Source of the DNA: Micromussa lordhowensis | Taxonomy: Eukaryota; Cnidaria; Anthozoa; Scleractinia; Lobophylliidae | DNA: 64,000 nucleotides | Direction: 5' to 3' | Assembly (NCBI GenBank): GCA_964020085.1 | Contig: OZ026597.1 | Coordinates: 922,313-986,312, forward strand | In this document: piece by piece, positions 53,405 to 63,058 of the stretch | Layout: the number at the start of each line of letters is the position of its first letter | Position numbering within the stretch: the first letter of the stretch is position 1 | Made by a program: the position numbers and the translations under genes | The notes under the pieces: model-generated | What the model saw: only the letters and a program-made list of their open reading frames with translations | Database searches by the model: none | Told to the model about the DNA's origin: nothing

Positions 53405-54600
53405 TCTCCAGTTTGAGATTCAGAGGGTGCCTTAGGTCTTTGTTTTTGAGATTCAGAGGGTGTCTTAGGTCTTCAATTTTGACGTTCAGAGTGGGTCTTA
53501 GGTCTGTGTGTTTGAGATTCAGAGGGGGTCTTGGGTCTTCAACTTTTGAGATTCGGAAGGGGTCTTAGGTCTTTGTTTTTGAGATTCAGAGGGGGTCTTA
53601 GGTCTTGAAATTTTGAGATTTAGAGGGCATCTTAGGTCTTCATTTTTGAGATTCAACAGGGGGTCTTAGGTCTTCAATTTTTGAGACTCAGATGGGGTCT
53701 TGGGTCTTCAATTTTTGAGTTTCAAGGGGGCCTTAGGTCTTTGTTTTTGAGATTCAGAGGGGGTCTTAGGTCTTCAAAGTTTCAGGTTTGTAGGGTGTCT
53801 AAGGTATTCATTTTTGAGATTCAGAGGGGTCTTAGGTCTGCAAATTTTGAGACTTGGAGGGTCTCTTAGGTCTTCAATTTTTGAGATTTGGAGGGTTTCT
53901 TAAATCTTTGTTTTTCAGAGTTAAAGGGGATCTTTGGACTTTAATTTTTGAGACTCGGAGGGGTCTTAGATTTTCAATTTTTGAGTTTCAAGGGGGTCTT
54001 AGGTCTTTGTTTTGAGATTCAGAGGGGGTCTTAGGTCGTCAAAGTTTCAGGTTTGTAGGGTGTCTAAGGTATTCATTTTTGAGATTCACAGGGGTCTTAG
54101 GTCTTCAAATTTTGAGACTTGGAGGGTCTCTTAGGTCTTCAATTTTTGAAATTTGGAGGGTTTCTTAAATCTTTGTTTTTCAGAGTTAAAGGGGATCTTT
54201 GGACTTTAATTTTTGAGATTCAGAGGGGGTCTTAAGTCTTCAAATTTTAAGATTCAGAGGGACCGTGTCTTAGGTCTTCAAATTTTGAGATTTAAAGGGG
54301 GTGTAAGGTGTTCAACTTTTGAGATTCGGAGGGGGTGTTAGATCTTTCTTTTTGATATTCAGAGGGGGTCTTAGGTCTTCATATTTTGAAACTTTGAGGG
54401 TGTGTTAGGTCTTCAAATTTTCAGAAACAAAGGGGGGCTTAGGTCTTCAAAATTTGCAATTCAGAGGGGGTCTTAGCTCTTCAATTTTTGAGTTTGAGAG
54501 AGGTTTTTATATGTAGGTCTTTGTTTTTGAGATTTAGAGGGCATCTTAGTTCTTCAATTTTTGAGATTTGGAGGGGGTCTTACATGTGGGTCTTTGAGAT
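53405..54600. repeat. 34-base minisatellite, left block
   Basis: Degenerate tandem units of GAGATTCAGAGGGGGTCTTA plus GGTCTTCAATTTTT, with many one-base changes and indels. It includes a longer duplicated segment (about 53735-53960 resembles 53985-54210). No real ORFs. Confidence 0.9.
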
Positions 54601-54603
54601 TCC

Positions 54604-55024
54604 CGTTTTTCTTGGTAAACTAAGAAGTGTTTTTCATCTTCTGCTTCTTTCTTACACTAAGAGCTTTCTTATATGGTCTCATGTAACGCCCTGTTTCTAT
54701 TGCCAATCTATGATTACTAAGTCGTAGTTTTGTCATGGTGGTTCTGTGCCAGATGTTGGTGACCTGGTGGAGGTAATCTTCACATCTGTAATTATCTACT
54801 TTTTTGACTTTACAGTAGGTTCGCATTTTACTGCTTTGATTGGGATCTTTCCTTAAGTCATTATTCATCTCGCTGGACCACCTTTGTAATTCAATTTCCT
54901 CTAATCTTTGTTTAATAGTGCTTATAATTTCTACATTTGAAAAATGTGGTTTTTTTTTCCAAAGATTTCCTAAACCTATATGATATAAAAAGTTTTTGAT
55001 TTTTTGACTCCAAAAAATTTTATC
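54604..55024 (-). pseudogene. LINE-type ORF fragment inside the minisatellite
   Basis: A continuous minus-strand reading of about 135 residues: SQKIKNFLYHIGLGNLW, then EEIELQRWSSEMN, RTYCKVKK, YLHQVTNIWHRTTMTKLRLS and NHRLAIETGRYMRPYKK. This layout is typical of the region after the RT domain in metazoan non-LTR retrotransposons, just before a Cys-rich end. It starts and stops abruptly against minisatellite units. Confidence 0.5.
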
Positions 55025-55029
55025 CTTAA

Positions 55030-57925
55030 ACCGTTTTATGTAGGTCTTTGTTTTTGAGATTCATAGGGGTTGTTAAGTCTTCAAATTTTGAGATTCAGAT
55101 GGGGTCTTAGGTCTTCATATTTGAGATTCGGAGGGGTCTTAGGTCTTTGTTTTTGAGATTCAGAGTGGGTCTTTAATCTTCACTTTTTGAGATTCAGAGG
55201 TGGTGTTAGATCTTTGGTTTTGAGATTCAGAGGGGCTCTTAGCTCCTCAATTTTTGACATTCACAGGGAGCCTTAGGTCTTCAAATTTTGAGATTTGGAG
55301 GGCCTCATGGGTTCAGTTTTTGAGAAACAGAGGGGCTCTTAGTCTTTCAATTGTTCAGATTTGGAGGGGGTCTTAGATCTTTGTTTTCAGAGTTAAAGGG
55401 GGTCTTTGGTCTTTAATTTTTGAGACTCAGAGGGGGTCTTAGGTTTTCAATTTTTGAGATTCAAGGGGTCTTAGGTGTGTGTTTTTGAGATTCAGAGGGG
55501 GTCTTAGGTCTTTGTTTTTGAGATTCAGAGGGGGTCTTAGGTCTTTAATTTTTGAAATTTAGAGGGTGTCATAGGTCTTCATTTTTCAGATTCAGAGAAG
55601 CTCTTAGGTGTTCAAATTTTGAGATTTGGAGGATGTCTTAGGTCTTCAAATTTTGAGAAACAGAGGGGGTCTTAGATGTTTGTTTTTGAGGTTCAGAGCT
55701 GCTCTTAGCTATTCAGTTTTTGAGATTATGAGGGAGTATTAAATCTTCAACTTTTGAGATTCGAGGGGTTCTTAGATTTTTGTTTTTGAGATTCAGAGGG
55801 GTTCTTAGGTCTTCTTACTTTGAGATTCAGAGGGGGTCTTAGGTATTCAACTTTTGAGATTCGAAGGGGGTCTAATTTAATTTGGAGACTTAGATGGGGT
55901 CTTAGGTTTTTAATTTTTGAGATTCAAGGAGTCTTAGGTTTGTGTTTTTGAGATTAAGAGGGGGTCTTAGGTCTTTGTTTTTGATATTCAGGATGGGGTC
56001 TTAGGTCTTCAATTTTTGAGAGTTAGAGGATGTCATAGGTCTTAATTTTAGGGATTCAGAGGGGGTCTTAGGTGTTCAAATTTGGAGATTTGGAGGATGT
56101 CTTAGGTCTTCAAATTTTCGAGAAACAGAGGGGGTCTTAGATGTTTGTTTTTGAGGCTCAGAGGGGCTCTTAGCTGTTTTTTGAGATTATGATCGAGTAT
56201 TAAATTTTCCACTTTTGCGATTCGAGGGGTTCTTAGATTTTTGTTTTTGAGATTCAAACGGGGTCTTAGGGCTTAAAGTTCTGGGATTCAGAGGGTGTTT
56301 TAGGTCTTCAATTTTTGAGTTTCAGAGGGGGTCTTACATATTCAACTTTTGAGATTCGGAGGGGGTCTAAGATCTTTGTTTTTATGATTTAAAGTGGGTC
56401 TCTTGTCTTCAATTTTTAAGACTCAGAGGGGGTTTTAGGTTTTCAATTTTATAGATTCAGTGGGGATCTTAGGTCTTTGTTTTTGAGATTCAGAGAGGAT
56501 CTTAGGTGTTCAAATTTTGAGATTTGGAGGATGTCTTAGGTCTTCAAATTTTGAGAAATAGAGGGTTCTTAGATGTAAAGTTTTTGAGGTTCTGAGGGAC
56601 TCTTAGCTATTCAGTTTTTGAGATTATGAGGGAGTCTTAAATTTTCAACTTTTGAGATTCAAGGGGGTCATAGATCTTTGGTTTTGAGATTCAAAGGGGT
56701 CTTAGGTCTTCAATTTTTGAGATTCAGAGGGGGTCTTAGGTCTTCAGTTTTTGAGATTCAGAGGGGATCTTACATGAAGGTCTTTGATTTTGAGATTCAG
56801 ACGGGGTCTGAGGTCTTCAAATTTTGAGATTCAGAGGGGGTCTTAGGTCTTCAAATTTTGAGATTCAGAGCAGATCTTACATGTAGGTGTTTGTTCTTGA
56901 GATTCAGACGGGGTCTGAGGTCTTCAAATTTTGAGATTCAGAGGGGTCTTAGGTGTTCAAATTTTGATATTCAGATGGGGTTTTAGGTCTTCAACTTTTG
57001 GGTCTTAGGTCTTTGTTTTTGAGATTCAAAAGGGGTCTAAGGTCTTCTGTTTTTGTGATTCAAAGGGGGTCTTAGGTCTTCAAAATATTGAGATGCAGAT
57101 GGGGTTTTAGGGCTTCAACTTTTGAGAAACACAGGGAGTCTAAGATCTTTGCTTTTGAGGTTCAGAGGGTCTGTTAGGTCTTCAAATTTTGCAATTCAGA
57201 GGGCGTCTTAGGTCTTCATTTTTGAGATTCAGAGGTGGTCTTAGCTCTTGAATTTTTGAGATTCAGAGGGGGTCTTAGGTCTTTAACATTTGAGATTTGG
57301 ATGGGCTCTTACACTGGGTCTTTGTTTTTGAGATTCAGAGGGGTTCTTAGGTCTTATTTTGAGATTCAGAGGGGGTCTTAGGTCTTCTTATTTTGAGATT
57401 CAGCGGGGGTCTTAGGTCTTTTAATTTTCAGATTCAGAGAGGGTCTTAGGTCTTCCAATTTTCAGATTCAGAGGGGGTCTTAGGTCTTCAAATATTGAGA
57501 TTCAAATGGGGTTTTAGGTCTTCAACTTTTGAGAAACACAGGGAGTCTTAGATCTTTGTTTTTGAGGTTCAGAGGAGCTCTTAGGTTATCAATTTTTGAG
57601 ACTCGGAGGGGGTCCTAGGTCTTCATTTTTGAGATTCAAAGGGGCTCTTAGGTCTTTGAATTTTGAGATTTAGAGGTTGTCTTAGGTCTTCACCTTTTGA
57701 GATTTGGAAGGGGTCTTAGATCTTTGTTTTTGAGATTCAAAGGGGGTCTTAGGTCTTCAATATTTGAGATTCAGAGGGGGTCTTAGGTCTTCAATTTTTG
57801 AGATTCAGAGGGGGTCTTAGGTCTTTGTGTTTGAGATGCAGATGGGGTCTTAGGTCTTCCTTTTTGAGATTTTCAGGTGGTCTTAGGTCTTAGATCTTAG
57901 ATCTTAGTTTTTGAGACACCCTTTG
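55030..57925. repeat. 34-base minisatellite, right block
   Basis: The same GAGATTCAGAGGGGGTCTTA family resumes and runs about 2.9 kb, with the cleanest 34-base periodicity near 57740-57840. It ends in a short TAGATCT run. Confidence 0.9.
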
Positions 57926-58349
57926 CATACACATTTTTTTTGAGTGATGTAAATTATGCATAGATTTTTGTTCGGGTATATCTGAGCTGCACTGTAGCAA
58001 CATTATGTGCTACATGTAGAAGGCAAGCTATCCATCACCTAATGAAAAGGAAACACGTTTGGTGAAGAGATGTAGCCACTGTATGTACATGTATTTGAAC
58101 ATGACATTCAATGAGGTGTTTCGAATGAAAAGTTGAAAATTTTGGGTGACACAGTCAAACTTTTGATTTGATGTCAAAATCTTGGAATCCTTTATGATGA
58201 GTCGCAAAGTCTTATTTCAGTGTGAATCTTTCTGTCTTCAATCCAGCTCTTAGCCAGATTAGATTCAACCAGTCATCCTCTAAATGCCGATTTTGTCAAG
58301 GAAAATATTATTCAGTTTGTTGCTTCATTCTTCAGTTAATAATTTTTTC

Positions 58350-58440
58350 TCTCGCGGTGGCGTAATGGTTAGTGCACTTGACTCTGGTATGAGAGGTCCT
58401 GATTCAGTCCTGGGTGAAAGAGTTAGTGCAAATCAAAGGA
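58350..58440 (+). mobile_element. tRNA-like SINE head
   Basis: GGTGGCGTAATGGTTAGTGC is an A-box-like tRNA start and GGTCCTGATTCAGTCCTGGG a decayed T-arm/B box. It faces a second head at 58480-58556. Confidence 0.5.
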
Positions 58441-58479
58441 AACTTTCCTGCTTAGAATCATGTCATTTGGTCAATGGCA

Positions 58480-58556
58480 TTGAGGAGTAAGATCCCCAGA
58501 ATCGAGATCCAGAGTCTAATGCACATACCATTAAGCCACTGCTACGTGTTATGTGC
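58480..58556 (-). mobile_element. tRNA-like SINE head, opposite orientation
   Basis: On the minus strand GCAGTGGCTTAATGGTATGTG, then ACTCTGGATCTCGATTCTGG, is again an A-box plus decayed B-box arrangement, head to head with 58350-58440. Confidence 0.45.
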
Positions 58557-58988
58557 AAGCAACAATGTAATAACAGTGGTTAATTGACTAGAGAACTACA
58601 GCTTATATCAGTTTATCTTTTAGGATCTGTATCTTGACATGATGAAGACACACATCCACACCAGCAGACTGGACCAAATGGAAGATTTAGTTCACACTTT
58701 ATGCTGGTATGATCAGTATATACAGTGTATGCTGTATATTTTTTTCTTTTCATCAGATTAATGACTAATTGGCAATGCATGTTTTGCTGTTCCAAATGTC
58801 ATTGCAAGAAAAAGGTTTTGTTGAGTTTTTAATATGGAAGTCTGGATATGGAACACACACTGTAATTCATCTTATGAGGTGTCACTGTTATTTGGAAAAT
58901 TTTATACAACAGTGATATGTTTTTGATAAGCATTAACTTTGCTAATAATTTCCAAAGGAACATTACTTTCAAAAATTTTGGATGTTAA

Positions 58989-59571
58989 CCCATTGACCCC
59001 CGTGCCGGCTGTAACGACGAGCCTTGGCCTTTTTTCCACTTCTGATGTCATCACTTTTGACCAAACTTGACGTTATCTATACTCAACGTCTGCAGGAGGA
59101 AAAGATCTTTGCAATGATACCCAGATCAGAATGATCGGTCTAATTGCGCCTGAAATATGCACAAAAATGCTTAAAAAGTTGAGTGAAAAACTCAGTGCAA
59201 AACTTCCTGTCACTACATGTGGCTACTCCAGGGTAAAAATTGCCCGTCTCGATGACGCTTTCTTGAAAGTTTTTTTAACCGCAAGCAAGCCCAATAGAAG
59301 GTCAATCACTGCAGCCAAAAGAAAAGTAAAGTAGAAAAAAGAAGGGCAAAAAAAAAATTAAAAAATCCAAAAGCCTAAAGATGTAGGTCACTTTCTCCTG
59401 AGCCTGAGCCAAAATGTTGCAAATCGCGATGCTGGGGGCAAGAAGAACAAGCTGTCATGCTGTAAATGCGTTTTTGACTAGATCGAAGCTAATTTGGCCA
59501 ATCTCCAGCCTGAAAAACACCAAAATGTCCAAAAAACGCGTTCTTGGGAAAAAGCGCAGGTGGTCAATGGG
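58989..59571. mobile_element. piggyBac-type MITE
   Basis: TTAA (58985-58988) is followed by CCCATTGACC. At the right end GGTCAATGGG is followed by TTAA (59572-59575). A duplicated TTAA target plus CCC...GGG inverted ends is the piggyBac signature. The 583-base interior has one 67-codon ORF (59131-59334) with no transposase features, so it is non-autonomous. Confidence 0.75.
59131..59334 (+). CDS. Short ORF inside the piggyBac-type MITE
   Basis: 67 Lys-rich codons (KMLKKLSEKLSAKLP), no recognised domain. It lies wholly within the non-autonomous element. It could be a remnant of a transposase-encoding parent or chance. Confidence 0.15.
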   Translation: MIGLIAPEICTKMLKKLSEKLSAKLPVTTCGYSRVKIARLDDAFLKVFLTASKPNRRSITAAKRKVK

Positions 59572-59904
59572 TTAAAATTTGGATGTTTAATTTTGGGACA
59601 CTGGAACATAGCTTAGGTAAAATTTCACCTATAAGACTTCAGTCAGATTGAAGAATTTATGGAATTAAATGTGGCTAAATGGAATTTAGGCAAAGTTAGA
59701 CTCAAATCAATGCGGTCAGCGGTGTTTCGCTTAATAGTACGTGACTTGCGGGGCGGCCCTATGGGGATTGCAGGGCTATTGTGTATTGTTGCATCGCATG
59801 TGCTGTACTGCTAGCAGATCATTGCGGATCTTTTTGCACTGTGTGTAGCGAATCTTTGCGGATTCTTGCTCGATTTTTGCTTGTGTTAGCTTTGTTTTAC
59901 CGTT

Positions 59905-61155
59905 ATGACCGCTCGTAACACTCTGAACAGCCAGTCGGCGGCCTACGATGCCTTGTCCCTCGCCCCGGATTCCGAGGGAACGTCGTCTCAGCCAGCTGTT
60001 TCTTCGCCACCGAGCTCCAGCTTGGCCCCAGCAGCTTCGTTAGAGTCGCCCGTAGAAGTTTCTCCGACGTCTCCTTCCTTTCTGGCCGCCGTTGCTCACG
60101 CCGTACAACAAGTGCTTTCGGCCCAGCAAGCGGCAAGCCTCCCGGTCCCCGGTTCGTCTACGAGTGTGGCCATTTCTGGAGGCGTTCCTGCTCCACAAAC
60201 GCCTGCCAGCCAGCTTGCTGTCCAAGCTTCGTCGTTTGCGGCATCTGGCGCTGGTTTCACAGCTTCTCCCTCAGCGACGGCGACTCCCGTTGCCTCAGGT
60301 AGGCCAAATCCCTTTGTTGTTCCGACTTTTGTGTCGACGTTTTCAACCCCAATTCCGTCGCTCGCCTTCGCGTCGTCTTCTACCGCGGTCAATGCAGCCT
60401 TTCCTTCGAGCGCTGCGGGTGCTTCTTCTTTGGCGCCGTTGCCGGTTTTGCATCAACCGTTCGTGGTGGGCCCGGGGTTTTCTCCCGTACCGGCAAAGCT
60501 GGTTAGCCAGATCGTGGCTGGGAAGTTTGTCGAACTCCACGAGTTGTTGCCGTCGAACATTGTGCAGACAGAACCTGAGCCGCAGCTGCTGTTCGATGGT
60601 CGCCTCGTGTTGACATCGTCGCCGAAGAAACCGAAGCGGCGTATCGAGGATATTTCTTCTTGGTTAGAGGCGTTCTCTATTTATTGCCTGGTCCTCGTAT
60701 CGTACTTCCCAAATCGTTGGAAGGATCTGTTGCAGTATCAACTCCTGATACTGCGCACATATCGCCAGTTCGCCGGCCGGGTTTGGTTGTCATACGACCG
60801 AGCTTTTCGAGAAAACGCGGCAGCTACCAACCTGACTGATTGGTCTCAGTTGAACAGCACGTTGTTTAGCTTTCATTCAGCCGGCTGGTCCACACGCCCG
60901 CCTCGTGATGCTACGGACGGCCAAAACGAGCCTCGCGGTTCGGCGTCATCGCAGATCATTTGCAAATCGTGGAACCGGGGTCATTGCGTGGCCCCTTCTG
61001 CTTCTTGCCGTTTTTCTCACAAGTGTTCCAGCTGCCATGGCCCGCACCGTGCTGGAGTCTGCCCGACTGAAACGCCCAACAAAACTAGCTCGTCGTCCAA
61101 GCGTTCACCCGATTCTCCACCCTCTCGGTCCAGCAGCAAGCCTCGTCGTTTGTAG
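59905..61155 (+). CDS. YR element ORF1 (gag-like)
   Basis: 416 codons from ATG. The first half is low-complexity Ala/Ser/Pro. Residues about 235-310 (RRIEDISSWLEAFSIYCLVL, WLSYDRAFRENAA) match the capsid-like region of the 45716 ORF. The C-terminus has CKSWNRGHCVAPSASCRFSH then CSSCHGPHRAGVC, a CCCH plus CxxC zinc-binding layout, followed by a Ser/Arg/Lys tail. No SAP-like motif is seen. Intact. Confidence 0.75.
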   Translation: MTARNTLNSQSAAYDALSLAPDSEGTSSQPAVSSPPSSSLAPAASLESPVEVSPTSPSFLAAVAHAVQQVLSAQQAASLPVPGSSTSVAISGGVPAPQTPASQLAVQASSFAASGAGFTASPSATATPVASGRPNPFVVPTFVSTFSTPIPSLAFASSSTAVNAAFPSSAAGASSLAPLPVLHQPFVVGPGFSPVPAKLVSQIVAGKFVELHELLPSNIVQTEPEPQLLFDGRLVLTSSPKKPKRRIEDISSWLEAFSIYCLVLVSYFPNRWKDLLQYQLLILRTYRQFAGRVWLSYDRAFRENAAATNLTDWSQLNSTLFSFHSAGWSTRPPRDATDGQNEPRGSASSQIICKSWNRGHCVAPSASCRFSHKCSSCHGPHRAGVCPTETPNKTSSSSKRSPDSPPSRSSSKPRRL

Positions 61156-61317
61156 ACTCGCCCACCCCCCCTTGTACTTTTTTTTTTATTGTTTGATCAA
61201 TTGTTCTCCGCCGTGATTTTTGTCAGTTAGCCCTGGACTATTCCTTGTATTGGTGGCCATTCTCTGTATTAAACTCAAGTGCCTCTACTATTACCACGTG
61301 TTTGCTGATTGTTCATT

Positions 61318-61318
<1 letters not shown>

Positions 61319-61365
<47 letters not shown>
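61319..61365. repeat. Uninterrupted run of 47 T
   Basis: It lies between the gag stop (61155) and the conserved start of RT (about 61470). It reads as poly-Phe in the RT frame. A TTCTTTCCCTTTAG stretch just downstream resembles a splice acceptor. On the minus strand the tract is poly-A, so it could also mark the tail of a small insertion. Confidence 0.8.
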
Positions 61366-61469
61366 CGTTCTGGGGCGGGGAAGGGTTGTCAGGGTGGTTG
61401 GGCAGCCATTTAATGCCATTTGTTTCTCCTGTTCTTTCCCTTTAGTCCGACTCCCCCCAGTCTCTGCAG

Positions 61470-63058
61470 TGACCCCTTTGCAGGCAGATCAATTCGCATG
61501 GGAGTTGCGTTGTCATCCCGACCGGCAGAAGGTTAACTTTGTGGTGGACGGTATCCGCCATGGGTTTCGTTTGGGGTTTTCTCCCTCCCAAAAGCTCAAG
61601 TCTGCAAAGCATAACAAGCCCTCTGCAGCCCAGCATTCCTCTGTGGTTGACCAGTATTTGGCCAATGAGGTCTCTCTCGGTAGGGTGGCAGGTCCCTTCA
61701 GCGTTCCTCCCCTCCCCAATCTTCACGTTAGCAGCTTCGGGGTGATTCCTAAACGAGGTCAACCGGGGAAGTGGCGCCTCATTGTGGACCTTTCTTCCCC
61801 CGGGGGGGCGAGTGTCAACGATGGGATAGACCCGCATGAGTTCACCCTCCATTACATCACAGTTGATCAGGTGATCCGCCAAGTTTCCAAACTGGGTCCA
61901 GGGGCACTCATGGCCAAATTTGACGTGGAGGCAGCGTACCGCAATGTGCCTGTACATCCATCTCACCGCATGTTGTTGGGGATGAAGTGGCGCGACCAAT
62001 TTTACGTCGACCTGGTTCTCCCTTTTGGCCTTCGTTCGGCCCCATTTATCTTCAACTCCATTGCAGACATGGTGGAATGGATTCTTGTCACCTCCTACCA
62101 GATCCCAGATCTCCTTCATTACTTGGACGACTTTATTACTGCAGGCCCTGCACAGTCCCCCCAATGTGCCCAGAACCTGGCTACTGCCTTGGAGGTCTGT
62201 CATCGCCTGGGTCTACCTTTGCATCCAGGCAAATGTGTTGGCCCCTCTTCAGTGCTTGTTGTCTTGGGGATCGAGCTTGACTCTATCACCCAAGTGGCAC
62301 GCTTACCTCAGGACAAGTTGTCGTCGTTGCAAGAGCTGATTGGTTCGTGGCTCCCCCGAAAATGGTGTAATAGACGCGAGCTTGAGTCTCTTATCGGCCA
62401 CTTGCATCATGCCGCCAAAGTGGTCTGGCCGGGAAGGACTTTTCTACGCCGCATGATTGACCTGTTATGCTGCTTCCGGAGGAGAGATCACCCTATTCGC
62501 CTGAACCGAGAATTTCACTTGGATCTTCGTTGGTGGCACCAGTTCTTGGCAGATTGGCATGGCGTTAGCTTCTGGCTCTTCCCAGGACTGCTACCCGAGG
62601 CTGATGTTGAAGTGTCTTCTGATGCAGCGGGCTCACTCGGCTATGGAGCATACTTGAAGGGCCAATGGTTTGCTGGATCCTGGGCAGCATCCCAGCAATT
62701 GCAGTCTATTGCATACAAGGAGCTCTTCCCGATAGTTCTGGCAGCTCATGTCTGGGGACATTCTTGGGTCAAGAAACATGTTCTTTTCCGCTCTGACAAC
62801 GATGCAGTAGTCCACATCTTAAATACCCGCACCTCAAGAGTGCCTTGCCTAATGCGGTTGCTGCGCAGCCTTTTATTTTCCGCTGCTCGTCACAGCTTCT
62901 CCTTCTCCTCCCAACATGTCCCTGGCGTTTCCAATCAATTAGCTGATGCCTTGTCTCGTTTCCATTGGCAGGAGTTTCGTCGCCTGGCTCCGGAGGCACA
63001 GCCGTTCCCCACAGTGGTCCCTCCCGAACTCCTGGCAGAGTTGACCTCTCCACCCTAG
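61470..63058 (+). CDS. YR element reverse transcriptase / RNase H
   Basis: The frame is open from 61220 but conserved sequence begins near 61470 (LQADQFAWELRCHPDRQKV, matching the other element). RT motifs: LMAKFDVEAAYRNVPVHP, LPFGLRSAPFIFNSIAD and LLHYLDDFITAG (catalytic DD). RNase H: EVSSDAAGSLGYGAYLKG, YKELFPIVLAAHVWG, FRSDNDAVVHILN, then HVPGVSNQLADALSRF. Intact, with no clear ATG at the conserved start. Confidence 0.83.

Noticed and set aside
53681..54727. Open frames in the GGGGGTCTTAGG array
   Set aside because: They arise from the minisatellite period and composition.
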